Shown here piece by piece: positions 8,953-18,316 of a stretch of DNA of 64,000 nt. The notes under the pieces were generated by a model. The model made no database searches. It had not been told where the DNA came from and saw nothing but the letters and a program-made list of their open reading frames with translations. Location of the stretch: contig NZ_CP016294.1 in assembly GCF_001704155.1 (NCBI RefSeq), positions 229,001-293,000 on the forward strand. The letters run 5' to 3'. A program made the position numbers and the translations under genes. This DNA comes from Stenotrophomonas rhizophila (GTDB taxonomy: Bacteria; Pseudomonadota; Gammaproteobacteria; Xanthomonadales; Xanthomonadaceae). Positions within the stretch are counted from its first letter, which is position 1; each line of letters begins with the position of its first letter.

Positions 8953-9519
8953 ATGGACGAAAGCCCGGATATCACCGTATGGCTGGATTCGGCCCGGTCG
9001 GGCGACCGTGCCTCGCTGGACCGGGTGCTCACCCTGCTCTACCAGGAACTGCACAGCATGGCCCGGCGCCAGCTGGCCGGGCAGCAGGGGCGCACCCTGG
9101 ATGCCACCTCGCTGGTCCACGAGTCCTACCTGAAGCTGCTGGGCGCGCGCGGCGCGGCGCGCTTTGAAGACCGCGCGCACTTCTTCGCCTATGCCGCCTC
9201 GGCCATGCGCAGCGTGGTCGTGGATTACGCGCGCAACCGGCTGGCACGCAAGCGCGGTGGCGATCTCAAGCGCGTGGCGGAAATTCCGGAAAACAGCAGC
9301 AGCGGCGTGCGCCTGGATGAAGACCTGCTGGCGCTGGATGTGGCGCTGGCGCGGTTGCAGGCGGTGGACGGGCACCTGGCCAAGGTGGTGGAACTGCGCT
9401 ACTTCGCGGGGTTGTCGGAACAGGAAATCGCCGATCTGTGCCAGCGCTCGGAGCGCAGCATCCGGCGCGATTGGCAGAAGGCACGGATGTTCCTGCTGGC
9501 GTCGGTCCGCGAGGACTGA
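8953..9519 (+). CDS. ECF-type RNA polymerase sigma factor paired with a Ser/Thr kinase
   Basis: A 188-aa sigma factor of the Sigma70_ECF / TIGR02999 kind. Region 2 includes DATSLVHESYLKLL and HFFAYAASAMRSVVVDYAR; region 4 ends in LSEQEIADLCQRSERSIRR with a helix-turn-helix for -35 recognition. The gene lies 78 bases upstream of a transmembrane Ser/Thr kinase, the arrangement of the ECF43 group, in which a kinase activates the sigma factor by phosphorylation rather than an anti-sigma factor releasing it. No anti-sigma gene is present. Its regulon cannot be told from the window. Confidence 0.9.
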   Translation: MDESPDITVWLDSARSGDRASLDRVLTLLYQELHSMARRQLAGQQGRTLDATSLVHESYLKLLGARGAARFEDRAHFFAYAASAMRSVVVDYARNRLARKRGGDLKRVAEIPENSSSGVRLDEDLLALDVALARLQAVDGHLAKVVELRYFAGLSEQEIADLCQRSERSIRRDWQKARMFLLASVRED

Positions 9520-9597
9520 GCACGGCGGCAGTCGGGTTCCCGCGCGAGGGCGCGGGCGGATGTGCACGGTGGCAACACAGCGCCCGGGGAAGGGACG

Positions 9598-12471
9598 ATG
9601 GACGCAGTGCGCTGGCGGCAGTTGTCGACGCTGCTGGATCAGTTGCTGGAACTACCCCACGACCAGCGCGCCGCACGCCTGGCGCAGCTGCGCTTGGCCG
9701 ATGCGACGCTGGCCGATGACCTGGAACGGCTGCTGGAGCACGAGCAGGAAAGCCAGGAATTCCTGGCCCAGCCGTTGTGGACCGCCGCGCCCGAGGACAG
9801 CCGCGCCGGCACCCACATCGGTCCGTACCGGTTGCTGCGACAGCTGGGCGAAGGCGGCATGGGCGAAGTCTGGCTGGCCGAACGGGCCGACGGGCTGTAC
9901 CAGCGCCAGGTAGCGCTGAAACTGCTGCGCAGCGGCTATGCCGACCCCGGGCTGCGCCAACGTTTCAGCCGCGAACGCGAGATCCTGGCGCGGCTGCAGC
10001 ACCCGCACCTGGCGCAGCTGCTGGATGCCGGCGTGGACCTGCAGGGCCAGCCGTACCTGGCGCTGGCCTATGTGGAAGGCGAGCCGATCACCGATTACTG
10101 CCAGCGCCTGCAGCTGCCGCTGGAACGCCGGCTGCAGCTGATGCTGCAGGTATGCGCGGTGGTCAGCCACGCGCATGCCAACCTGATCGTGCACCGTGAC
10201 CTCAAGCCCTCCAACATTTTGGTCACCGCCAACGGTGAGGTGAAGCTGCTGGATTTCGGCATCGCCAAGCTGCTCGATGACGAGCAGGCGCGCTCGAACG
10301 CCGCGCACCCGCCCACCGAAGCGCGCGCCTTCACCCTGCATTACGCCGCACCGGAACAGGTACGCGGCGAACCGGTGACCACGCTGACCGATGTGTATTC
10401 GCTGGGCGTGGTGCTGTTCGAGGTGATCACCGGGCGCAAACCTTACCGCCTGCGCCGGCACAGCGATGCCGAATGGGAGCGCTCGATCCTGGAAGTGGAT
10501 GCGCCGCGCGCCTCCAGCATGCTGTTGCGCGGCGACATCACCGATGCGGCGGCTACGCCGGCGGCGCGGCGCCTGGCCCGACGCCTGCGCGGTGACCTGG
10601 ATACGATCCTGCTCAAGGCGCTGCAGAAGGTCCCTGCGCAGCGCTATGCCTCGGTGGAAGCGTTGGCGCAGGACCTGCAGCGCTTCCTGGAGGGCCGCCC
10701 GATCCACGCGCGCCCGCAGCGTTCGCTGTACCGCCTGCGCAAGTACCTGGGGCGGCACCGCTGGGGCGTGGCGCTGGCTGCGGTGGCGATCCTGGCACTG
10801 GCGGTGCTGGCGGCACTGGCGGTGTGGCAGATGCAGCAGGCGCGGCGTGAGATCGCGCGTGCGCAGGCCATGCAGGATTTCACCATCGGCCTGTTCGACC
10901 GCGCCGCCAGCGTGCGCCACGGCAGCTTCGATGTGCGCCAGCTGCTGGCCACCGGGCAGCAGCGCGGCGAGGCGGAGCTGGCTGACCAGCCATTGCCGCT
11001 GGCCGACCTGGAAGGGGTGATCGGCCGGCTGCGGATCGGCATGGGCGATTACGCGCTGGCGCTGGAAACGCTGGACCGGCAGCGCGCGCTGCTGGACCAG
11101 GTCAAGCAGGTGCCGCCCGGGCTGCAGCTGGAAGCGGTCACCCAGCGCGGCCGCGCGCTGCGCATGCTGGGCCGCTCGCGCGAGTGCGTGGCGCACATGA
11201 CGCCGATGCAGGCGCTGGCGGCCGAGCAGCGTCAGGCGCTGCCGTCGGTGGTGGCCGAGTTCCACGCCCAGCTGGGACGCTGCCAGCAGCTGCTGGGCTA
11301 CCGCGATGAAGCCCGCGAAGGGTTCGAGCGTGCGCTGGCACTGCGCCGCGACATCACCCACGACGCCACCGGAATGGCCGAGAGCCTGTCCGACCTGGCC
11401 GCACTGGAGAGTGACGACGGCAACGCACAGGCCGCGCTGACCGGCTACCGCCAGGCCCTGCAGCTGCTGCAGGCGCGCACCACCGACCGCCACCCGCAGC
11501 TGGTCACCCTGCGCCGCCACCTGGGCGAAATGATGGCCGCGCAGGGCGACCTGGACAGTGCCGACCGCAGCCTGCGCGCGGCGTGGACCGACGCGGTCAG
11601 CCTGTACGGCAATGACCATCCCGAAACGCTGACCATCCGCCGCCTGCGCGCGACCCTGGCCCTGCAGCGCGGCGATCTGGCCGAGGCCGAGGCCGCCCTG
11701 CAGCAGGTGCACCGGCTGACCCGCCAGGCGCTGGGCGAGCAGCACCGCGACACCGGCCAGACCTGGCATGCGCTCGGCCGCTCGGCGCTGGAACGTGGCG
11801 ACAACGCGGCGGCGGTGGAGGCGTTCGGCCGCGCAGTGGCGATCTGGCGCCAGCCCGACTGCATCGGGCTGCTGCCGCAGGGCTTGTACGACTATGGCAA
11901 CGCGCTGGCCGAGGTCGGCCGCTGGCAGGATGCGCTGGCCGCCTTCCACGAGGGCCGTCAGTGGCAGGCCGCGCAGCGCGGCGACGACGACCCGGAAGTG
12001 CAGCGGGGCGACCGTCGCATGGCCGAGATCATCGGCGAGCATGTCGACCCCTGGCAGGCCGGCGAGCGCCTGGCAAAACTGATGCGGCAATCCGCGCGGG
12101 GTGGCCCGGAGGCCCGCCTGCAGCTGCAGGCGGTACAGCTGGCGTGGGGACGCAACCTGCTCCGCATGGACCAACCGGTGGAAGCACAACGCGCGCTGCA
12201 ACCGCTGACCGAGGGCGAGGCGATGGATCCGCGCAGCGTCAACCTGCGCTGGCTGGCACGGACCGCGCTGGGCCAGCTGGACTGCGCGCAGGCGCCGGCA
12301 CGGGGGCGCGAGGCACTGGTGCGGCTGCAGGCCGAAGTGCGCGCGCAGCGGCCGCAGGGCGGCCGCATTCCCCGGCAGATCGAGCAGGCGCTGCAGGCCT
12401 GTGGCAGCAAGCGCCTGCAGGCGCGCGCCGGCCTGCCTGAACGCAGGCCCGGCGCCACGGCGGCGAATTAA
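9598..12471 (+). CDS. Transmembrane Ser/Thr protein kinase with periplasmic TPR domain
   Basis: A 957-aa protein from the ATG at 9598, preceded by GGGGAAGGG. Residues 1-60 are a helical N-terminal segment. The kinase domain runs about 76-375: glycine loop GEGGMGEV (84-91), Lys108, HRDLKPSN (199-206, catalytic Asp201), DFG (219-221) and APE (251-253). One transmembrane helix spans about 389-410 and is followed by some 540 residues of TPR-like helical repeats, presumably a periplasmic sensor. All catalytic residues are present, so it should be active. Its position after the ECF sigma gene suggests that it phosphorylates or otherwise controls that factor. Confidence 0.92.
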   Translation: MDAVRWRQLSTLLDQLLELPHDQRAARLAQLRLADATLADDLERLLEHEQESQEFLAQPLWTAAPEDSRAGTHIGPYRLLRQLGEGGMGEVWLAERADGLYQRQVALKLLRSGYADPGLRQRFSREREILARLQHPHLAQLLDAGVDLQGQPYLALAYVEGEPITDYCQRLQLPLERRLQLMLQVCAVVSHAHANLIVHRDLKPSNILVTANGEVKLLDFGIAKLLDDEQARSNAAHPPTEARAFTLHYAAPEQVRGEPVTTLTDVYSLGVVLFEVITGRKPYRLRRHSDAEWERSILEVDAPRASSMLLRGDITDAAATPAARRLARRLRGDLDTILLKALQKVPAQRYASVEALAQDLQRFLEGRPIHARPQRSLYRLRKYLGRHRWGVALAAVAILALAVLAALAVWQMQQARREIARAQAMQDFTIGLFDRAASVRHGSFDVRQLLATGQQRGEAELADQPLPLADLEGVIGRLRIGMGDYALALETLDRQRALLDQVKQVPPGLQLEAVTQRGRALRMLGRSRECVAHMTPMQALAAEQRQALPSVVAEFHAQLGRCQQLLGYRDEAREGFERALALRRDITHDATGMAESLSDLAALESDDGNAQAALTGYRQALQLLQARTTDRHPQLVTLRRHLGEMMAAQGDLDSADRSLRAAWTDAVSLYGNDHPETLTIRRLRATLALQRGDLAEAEAALQQVHRLTRQALGEQHRDTGQTWHALGRSALERGDNAAAVEAFGRAVAIWRQPDCIGLLPQGLYDYGNALAEVGRWQDALAAFHEGRQWQAAQRGDDDPEVQRGDRRMAEIIGEHVDPWQAGERLAKLMRQSARGGPEARLQLQAVQLAWGRNLLRMDQPVEAQRALQPLTEGEAMDPRSVNLRWLARTALGQLDCAQAPARGREALVRLQAEVRAQRPQGGRIPRQIEQALQACGSKRLQARAGLPERRPGATAAN

Positions 12472-12520
12472 CGTTCACGTGCCTATGATGGCCGACCCTT
12501 TCCTGCCCATCGCTGCCTGC

Positions 12521-14122
12521 ATGCAACGACGCGACTTCATCCGCAACGCTTCCCTGGCCCTGGCCGCCATTGGTTTTCCCGCGCTGCCGGCCTGCGCCGC
12601 GCAGGGCAGCCAGGTAGGCCTGCGCCGGCTGGGCCAGCCGCAGCCGTTCGATTTCGCCACCCTCAAGGGCCAGGCACGCGCGCTGTCCGAGGCGGCTTAC
12701 AAGAGTCATCGCCGGACCCTGCCGGGGCCGCTGGAGGCGCTGGACTGGGACCAGTACCAGTCGATCCGCTACCGCCAGGACCACGCGTTGTGGGCTGACC
12801 AGCCCGGCCGCTTCCAGGCCAAGTTCTTCCACCTGGGCCTGTATTTCCATTCGCCGGTGCGCATGTTCGACATCGTCGACGGCAAGGCGCAGGAACTGGC
12901 CTATGACCCGGCCGCGTTCGATTACGGCAAGAGCGGCCTGAAGAACGGCCACCTGCCGGCCGACCTGGGCTTTGCCGGGTTCCGGCTCAATACCCGCGCC
13001 GACACCGACCGCGATTTCGCCGCCTTCCTGGGCGCCAGCTACTTCCGCGCGGTAGGCAAGGAAGGCCAGTACGGCCAGTCCGCCCGTGGCCTGGCGATCG
13101 ACACCGGCATGGACCGCCCGGAGGAATTCCCCGATTTCATTGCCTACTTCCTGGAACAGCCGGCCGCCGACTCCAACACGCTGGTGGTGTACGCGCTGCT
13201 GGATTCGCCCAGCGTGGCCGGTGCCTACCGCTTCGCCATCACCAACGGCGATGTGCTGCTGATGGACGTGGACGTGGCGCTGTACCCGCGCAAGGCCATC
13301 GAACGGCTGGGCATCGCGCCGTGCACCAGCATGTACCAGGTGGGCGAGAACGACCGCCGGATGGCCTGGGACTGGCGCCCGGAGATCCACGACACCGACG
13401 GCCTGTCGATGTGGAACGGCGCGGGCGAGTGGATCTGGCGCCCGCTGTCCAACCCGCGCCAGCTGCGCTTCAACATGTTCGTGGACAACAACCCGAAGGG
13501 CTTTGGCCTGCTGCAGCGCGACCGCAGCTTCGACCACTACCAGGACGATGGCGTGTTCTACGAGAAGCGCCCTTGCCTGTGGGTGGAACCGAAGGGTCAG
13601 TGGGGCAGGGGCTCGGTCCAGCTGGTGGAAATTCCCACCGTGGACGAGACCTTCGACAACATCGTGGCGTTCTGGAACCCCGAAGCCAAGCCGCAGCCGG
13701 GCCAGGAAATGCTGCTGGGCTACCGCCTGTACTGGGGTGCCGAGCCACCGGCGCGGCCGCCGCTGGCGCAGGCCGTGGCCACCCGCACCGGCCTGGGCGG
13801 GGTGATCGGCAAGAAGCGCGAGTACTTCTCGTGGCGTTTCGCCGTGGACTTCCAGGGCGGCGAACTGGCCGCGCTGATCGACAAGGGCGAGGTGGAAGCG
13901 GTGGTGCAGGCCAGCCGCGGCCGCACCGAGATCGTCTCGGCGCGCCCGCTGCGCGAGATCAAGGGCTACCGCGCCATGTTCGATCTGGTGCCGCCCGATG
14001 ACAGCACCGACCAGATCGACATCCGCCTGTACCTGCGCAGCGGTGGCAAGACCCTGACCGAAACCTGGCTGTACCAGTACAGCCCGCCGCCGGCGGGGGC
14101 GCCGGAACGTACGTTGTATTGA
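12521..14122 (+). CDS. opgD: Periplasmic glucan biosynthesis protein OpgD (MdoD)
   Basis: A 533-aa protein of the OpgG/OpgD family, which shapes osmoregulated periplasmic glucans after polymerisation by OpgH. The start at 12521 gives a twin-arginine signal peptide (MQRRDFIRNASLALAA ... CAA), as in other OpgD proteins. Family landmarks include PFDFATLKGQA, DQYQSIRYR, FFHLGLYFHSPVRM and FVDNNPKGFGLLQRDR, the last typical of the OpgG/D beta-sandwich core. It follows the kinase gene by 49 bases but is probably independent. Earlier in-frame starts (12401, 12488) would place the Tat motif internally and are less likely. Confidence 0.95.
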   Translation: MQRRDFIRNASLALAAIGFPALPACAAQGSQVGLRRLGQPQPFDFATLKGQARALSEAAYKSHRRTLPGPLEALDWDQYQSIRYRQDHALWADQPGRFQAKFFHLGLYFHSPVRMFDIVDGKAQELAYDPAAFDYGKSGLKNGHLPADLGFAGFRLNTRADTDRDFAAFLGASYFRAVGKEGQYGQSARGLAIDTGMDRPEEFPDFIAYFLEQPAADSNTLVVYALLDSPSVAGAYRFAITNGDVLLMDVDVALYPRKAIERLGIAPCTSMYQVGENDRRMAWDWRPEIHDTDGLSMWNGAGEWIWRPLSNPRQLRFNMFVDNNPKGFGLLQRDRSFDHYQDDGVFYEKRPCLWVEPKGQWGRGSVQLVEIPTVDETFDNIVAFWNPEAKPQPGQEMLLGYRLYWGAEPPARPPLAQAVATRTGLGGVIGKKREYFSWRFAVDFQGGELAALIDKGEVEAVVQASRGRTEIVSARPLREIKGYRAMFDLVPPDDSTDQIDIRLYLRSGGKTLTETWLYQYSPPPAGAPERTLY

Positions 14123-14128
14123 GACGGT

Positions 14129-14153
14129 GTACCGACCAACGGTCGGTACCTAC
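14129..14153 (-). repeat. GTAG hairpin between convergent opgD and tdk
   Basis: A 9-bp stem GTACCGACC/GGTCGGTAC with a 3-base loop is followed by CTAC, so the GTAG end is on the minus strand. It lies in the 39-base gap between two convergent genes and may terminate both. Confidence 0.8.
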
Positions 14154-14161
14154 CGGCAGGT

Positions 14162-14782
14162 CTACAGGGGTAGCCGTGCCTGGGCAGGGTCGATCCTGCC
14201 TTCGCCGCGCGTGATCTTCTTGAACTCCGCGCGGCTGACCGAGACGTAGCGTTCGTTGCCACCGATCTCCACCTGCGGACCGTCCTGCACCGCGTGGCCG
14301 TGTTCGTCCACGCGCACGGTCATGGTGGCCTTCTTGCCACTGTGGCAGATGGTCTTGATCTCCTGCATCTCGTCGGCCCACGCCAGCAGGTACTGGCTGC
14401 CTTCGAACAGCTCCCCGCGGAAATCGGTGCGCAGCCCGTAGCACAGCACCGGAATGCGCAGCTGGTCGACCACTTCGCTGAGCTGCCAGACCTGGCTGCG
14501 GCTGAGGAATTGTGCCTCGTCCACCAGCACGCAGCCCAACGGCCCGTCGCTGGCGATGTCGGCGCGGATCAGCTGCTCCAGGTCGGTATCGCGGTCGAAG
14601 GCAATGCCATCGGCCTTCAGGCCGATCCGCGAGGCCACCACGCCGCGCCCCGCACGGTCGTCCAGGCGCGGGGTGAGGATGGCCACGCGCATGCCGCGCT
14701 CGCGGTAGTTGTGCGCCGACTGCAGCAGCGTGGTGGTCTTGCCGGCGTTCATCGCCGAATAATAGAAATAGAGCTTGGCCAT
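14162..14782 (-). CDS. tdk: Thymidine kinase (type II), zinc ligands missing
   Basis: A 206-aa salvage enzyme making dTMP from thymidine. The P-loop [11 protein letters not shown] (9-19), the VLVDEAQFL Walker B (85-93), the [14 protein letters not shown] lasso-proximal segment and the [12 protein letters not shown] substrate loop are all in place. In enterobacterial TdK four residues bind zinc; here only Cys146 remains, with Ser148, Ser183 and Glu186 at the other positions, so the structural zinc is probably absent. Length and catalytic residues are normal, so the enzyme is likely functional. It converges with opgD across a GTAG hairpin. Confidence 0.95.
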   Translation of the reverse strand: MAKLYFYYSAMNAGKTTTLLQSAHNYRERGMRVAILTPRLDDRAGRGVVASRIGLKADGIAFDRDTDLEQLIRADIASDGPLGCVLVDEAQFLSRSQVWQLSEVVDQLRIPVLCYGLRTDFRGELFEGSQYLLAWADEMQEIKTICHSGKKATMTVRVDEHGHAVQDGPQVEIGGNERYVSVSRAEFKKITRGEGRIDPAQARLPL

Positions 14783-14803
14783 CGGCCAATTCTAGACGGC
14801 GCG

Positions 14804-15553
14804 CTACCTCCCGTCGCCCTCTCCGCCGTGGACGGTTTCCGGCCGCCCCACGTCGATCTGCTGCTGGCGCAGCGGGGCCATCCAGTAGGTGTCGTGCAGA
14901 CACCAGTACAGCTCGGGCTTCCAGTACTCCGGGTCGTAGTAGTCCGCACCGGACTGAACCTCGCCCGCCGTGGCGCCGGTGTGCTGTACAACCTGCAGGC
15001 CGCTGTGCACGTGCCCGACCCGGCTGCCGGTGATCTTCGACAGCCTTCCGCGCATGGCGCTTTCCAGCCGCGGCTTGGCGACCTGGTCGCCGTACTGGGC
15101 GAACACGTCCTGCCTGCGCTGCAGCGCCCGCTCGCGCTGCCCCGCGTCCAGCTCGGCCCACCAGGCGTCGCGCAGGCGCACGAAGTCGTGATAGCCGCGC
15201 TCGGCGGCCAGGTCCATCCACGCGTAGGCCAGCTCCGGATCGGCCGGCACCCCACTGCCCTCGCGGTACATGATCGCCACCCGCAGCTGCGAGTACTTGT
15301 CGGCGTACTCGGCGGCCTTGCGGAACCGCGACAACGCGCGTGGCAGGTTGCCCTTCTCGAACTCCTTCAGCCCATAACGGCGCCAGCGCAGATCCGGATG
15401 GCCATCCAGGAAGCCATCGGTCATCAGCGAGGCGGGAATGGTCCGGGGGACCTGCCGCGCACAGCCAGGGGTGCTTGCGCCAGCGACCCCGGTGGCCAGC
15501 CAGAGGGCCGCGCCGACCGCGCTGCCGGCCATCCAATGCATGAATCCATTCAT
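14804..15553 (-). CDS. Exported Sel1-repeat (TPR-like) protein
   Basis: A 249-aa protein with a signal peptide (cleavage near GVAGA/ST) and a GGAG ribosome site before the ATG. Residues 55-125 contain a TPR/Sel1-like helical pair, including LRVAIMYREGSGVPADPELA and AWMDLAAERGYHD, the classic Sel1 spacing. The C-terminal 100 residues are rich in Tyr, Trp and Asp (DYYDPEYWKPELYWCL) without a known motif. It sits 21 bases upstream of tdk on the same strand, so the two may share a transcript. Function unknown; Sel1 proteins usually scaffold envelope or secretion processes. Confidence 0.75.
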   Translation of the reverse strand: MNGFMHWMAGSAVGAALWLATGVAGASTPGCARQVPRTIPASLMTDGFLDGHPDLRWRRYGLKEFEKGNLPRALSRFRKAAEYADKYSQLRVAIMYREGSGVPADPELAYAWMDLAAERGYHDFVRLRDAWWAELDAGQRERALQRRQDVFAQYGDQVAKPRLESAMRGRLSKITGSRVGHVHSGLQVVQHTGATAGEVQSGADYYDPEYWKPELYWCLHDTYWMAPLRQQQIDVGRPETVHGGEGDGR

Positions 15554-15660
15554 GTGATTGCTCCGATCCGATCGCTCTCTGGATATCCCACCGCCCGGCG
15601 CAGGTCAAGCCAGGTCCGGTGGCCCGCCGCCCGTTACAATGCGGCACCCACGGAGAAGGC

Positions 15661-17637
15661 ATGCACGGTCTCAATCCCCCCCAACGCGCGGCAGTGCTGC
15701 ACTGCGAAGGTCCCCTGCTGGTACTGGCCGGCGCGGGCAGCGGCAAGACGCGCGTGATCGTGGAAAAGATCGCCCAGCTGATCAGCACCCGCCGTTACCC
15801 GGCCAAGCGCATCGCGGCGATCACCTTCACCAACAAGTCCGCCAAGGAAATGCGCGAGCGCGTGGCCAAGCGCCTGCAGGGCGGCGACGCCGAAGACGTC
15901 ACCATCTGTACCTTCCATGCGCTGGGCCTGAAGTTCCTGCAGATCGAGCATGCTGCGGTAGGCCTCAAGCGCGGCTTCTCGATCTTCGACGCCGACGATT
16001 CCACCTCGCAGGTGAAAGACCTGATGTACGGCGCCAAGCCGGACGACATCGAGGACGTGAAGAACCTCATCTCGCGTGCGAAGAACGCCGGCCTGTCGCC
16101 CGAACAGGCGATGGCCGAAGCGCGCAGCAACCGCGAGAAGGAAGCGGCCAGCGTCTACGAGCGCTACCAGCTGCGCCTGACCGCGTTCAACGCGGTCGAT
16201 TTCGACGACCTGATCCGGCTGCCGGTGCAGGTGCTGGAGGAGAACCCGGAGATCGCGCTGGCCTGGCGCGAACGCATCGGCTACCTGCTGGTCGACGAAT
16301 GCCAGGACACCAACGATGCGCAGTACCGGCTGCTCAAGCAGCTGGCCGGCACTGCCGGCAACTTCACCTGCGTGGGCGACGATGACCAGTCCATCTACGC
16401 CTGGCGCGGGGCCAACCCGGAAAACCTGCAGCAGATGGCGCGCGATTACCCGGCGCTGGAAATCATCAAGCTTGAGCAGAATTACCGTTGCTCCAATCGC
16501 GTGCTGCGCGCGGCCAACGCACTGATCGCCAACAACCCGCATGAACACCTGAAGAAGCTGTGGAGCGACCAGGCCGACGGCGAACGCATCCGCGTGTGGG
16601 AGTGCCGCAACAGCGAACACGAGGCGGAGAAGGTCGCCGCCGAGATTTCCTACCTGGCCACCTCCAAGCAGATTCCGTGGAGCGACTTCTGCATCCTGTT
16701 CCGCGGCAACTTCCAGTCGCGGCCGCTGGAAAAGGCGCTGCAGCTGGTGCGCGCGCCGTACCACATCACCGGCGGCACCGCGTTCCTGGAACGCCAGGAA
16801 GTGAAGGACACGCTGTCGTGGCTGCGCCTGCTGGTGAACCCCGATGACGATACGGCGTTCATGCGCGCGGTGCAGTCGCCCAAGCGTGAGGTGGGCGCCG
16901 GTACGCTGGCCAAGCTCGCCGAGCTGGCCTCGGACAAGGAACTGCCGATGGCGCATGCGGCCGAGGCAATCGGCGCGCTGGCGCAGCTGCCGCCGCGCGC
17001 CGCCAACAGCCTGAGCCGCTTCACCGACATCCTGCGCGACCTGCGTGCGGAGATGCCCAAGCTGAGCTCGGGCGACCTGGTGCGGAAGCTGGTGAAGGAT
17101 TCGGGGCTGGTGTCCGAACTGCGCAGCACCTGCAAGGAAGAGTCGGTGTACCAGCGCCGGCTGGCCAACCTGGAAGAGCTGGCGCAGTGGTTCGAAGGCG
17201 GTCCGCGTGGCGCTTCTACCGCCGACCTGGCCGCGCAGCTGGCGCTGCTGTCGCGCAATGACAAGGACGACGGTGGCAACCAGGTGCGGATGATGACCCT
17301 GCACGCGTCCAAGGGCCTGGAGTTCCCGTATGTATTCATCGTCGGCTGCGAGGACGGCGTGCTGCCGCACCAGGTCAGCCTGGACGAGGGCAACCTGCAG
17401 GAAGAACGCCGCCTGCTGTACGTGGGCATCACCCGCGCCAAGGTGCAGCTGTGGATGAGCCACAGCAAGCTGACCCGCAAGTTCGGTGAGCATGTGCGGC
17501 TCAAGCCGAGTCGTTTCTTCGACGAGATCCCGGCCGAGGAAATGCAGCGCGATGGCGCCGACCCGGTGGCCGATGCGGCGCGCAAGAAGGAGCGTGCCAG
17601 CGCCGGCCTGGCGGCGATCGAGGCCTTGTTCGACTGA
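15661..17637 (+). CDS. rep: ATP-dependent DNA helicase Rep
   Basis: A 658-aa superfamily 1A 3'-5' helicase that clears replication forks. The ATG at 15661 has GGAGAAGG 4 bases upstream. Motifs in order are Q motif LNPPQRAAV, Walker A AGAGSGKTRV, motif Ia TFTNKSAKEM, motif II VDECQDTN, motif III GDDDQSIYAWRGA, motif IV LEQNYRCS, motif V MTLHASKGLEF and motif VI RRLLYVGITRAK. The DQSIYAWRGA context and length fit Rep rather than UvrD. It ends at a GTAG hairpin pair. Confidence 0.95.
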   Translation: MHGLNPPQRAAVLHCEGPLLVLAGAGSGKTRVIVEKIAQLISTRRYPAKRIAAITFTNKSAKEMRERVAKRLQGGDAEDVTICTFHALGLKFLQIEHAAVGLKRGFSIFDADDSTSQVKDLMYGAKPDDIEDVKNLISRAKNAGLSPEQAMAEARSNREKEAASVYERYQLRLTAFNAVDFDDLIRLPVQVLEENPEIALAWRERIGYLLVDECQDTNDAQYRLLKQLAGTAGNFTCVGDDDQSIYAWRGANPENLQQMARDYPALEIIKLEQNYRCSNRVLRAANALIANNPHEHLKKLWSDQADGERIRVWECRNSEHEAEKVAAEISYLATSKQIPWSDFCILFRGNFQSRPLEKALQLVRAPYHITGGTAFLERQEVKDTLSWLRLLVNPDDDTAFMRAVQSPKREVGAGTLAKLAELASDKELPMAHAAEAIGALAQLPPRAANSLSRFTDILRDLRAEMPKLSSGDLVRKLVKDSGLVSELRSTCKEESVYQRRLANLEELAQWFEGGPRGASTADLAAQLALLSRNDKDDGGNQVRMMTLHASKGLEFPYVFIVGCEDGVLPHQVSLDEGNLQEERRLLYVGITRAKVQLWMSHSKLTRKFGEHVRLKPSRFFDEIPAEEMQRDGADPVADAARKKERASAGLAAIEALFD

Positions 17638-17641
17638 CGTT

Positions 17642-17728
17642 GTAGAGCCGACTGTTAGTCGGCTGCCGTTCGCGCGGCGCCTGCAGAAGGCAGCCGACAG
17701 AAGGCAGCCGACTAACAGTCGGCTCTAC
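17642..17728. repeat. Inverted pair of GTAG hairpins downstream of rep
   Basis: GTAG plus AGCCGAC/GTCGGCT with a TGTTA loop (17642-17664) is mirrored at 17706-17728, ending in CTAC. Between them, AGAAGGCAGCCGAC is tandemly duplicated (17685-17698 and 17699-17712), which adds an extra half-arm. The pair can also fold into one long hairpin and may act as rep terminator. Confidence 0.85.
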
Positions 17729-17782
17729 CCACGTGTTCCCGCAGCCTGCACAATCGGCCAATTCCTGCCTGCGAGCGACGCG

Positions 17783-18316
17783 ATGTCCGCCGTGATCCAG
17801 ACCGAACGCCTGCACCTGCGCCTGATCGATCCCGACCATGATGCGGCGGACATGCTGGCGCTGCTCAATGAACCCGGTTTCATCCGCCATATCGCCGACC
17901 GTGGCGTGCGCACCCTGGCGCAGGCGCGCGATTACACCGCCGAACGCGTGCTCGGCAGCTATACGCTCAACGGGTTCGGCATGTACGCCATCATCCGCCG
18001 CAGCGACGGCGCGTGGCTGGGCAACGCCGGGCTGGTGCGCCGCGATGGGCTGCCCGCGCCGGACGTGGGCTATGCGCTGCTGTCGCAGTACGAAGGCCAC
18101 GGCTACGCGTTCGAGGCCGCGCGCGGGGTGATGCATTACGCGCGCGACGTGCTCGGCTACCCGGACCTGTACGGCATCGTCGCGCCGGAAAACCTGCGCT
18201 CGGCCGCACTGCTGCGCAAGCTGGGCATGGAAGACCGTGGCGATGTGCGCCTGCCGGCGCCGCGCGATGAAGACGTGCTGCTCCTGTTCGCCACGCCCGG
18301 CGCGCCGGCGGTCTAG
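17783..18316 (+). CDS. GNAT-family N-acetyltransferase (RimJ/RimL-like)
   Basis: A 177-aa acetyltransferase. It starts [18 protein letters not shown], typical of RimJ/L-type enzymes, followed by a region with [20 protein letters not shown] and the acetyl-CoA loop [18 protein letters not shown] (Q/R-x-x-G-x-G/A region), then the [16 protein letters not shown] helix. It could acetylate a protein N-terminus, an amine metabolite or an antibiotic; the substrate cannot be told. Its TAG stop overlaps the stop of the convergent yceH-like gene within a CTAG palindrome. The ATG at 17783 was chosen because the family fold begins immediately after it. Confidence 0.88.
   Translation: MSAVIQTERLHLRLIDPDHDAADMLALLNEPGFIRHIADRGVRTLAQARDYTAERVLGSYTLNGFGMYAIIRRSDGAWLGNAGLVRRDGLPAPDVGYALLSQYEGHGYAFEAARGVMHYARDVLGYPDLYGIVAPENLRSAALLRKLGMEDRGDVRLPAPRDEDVLLLFATPGAPAV

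Noticed and set aside
9652-12201. A long minus-strand open frame within the kinase gene
   Set aside because: The plus strand has all kinase motifs; the minus frame is a His/Arg/Gln-rich shadow.
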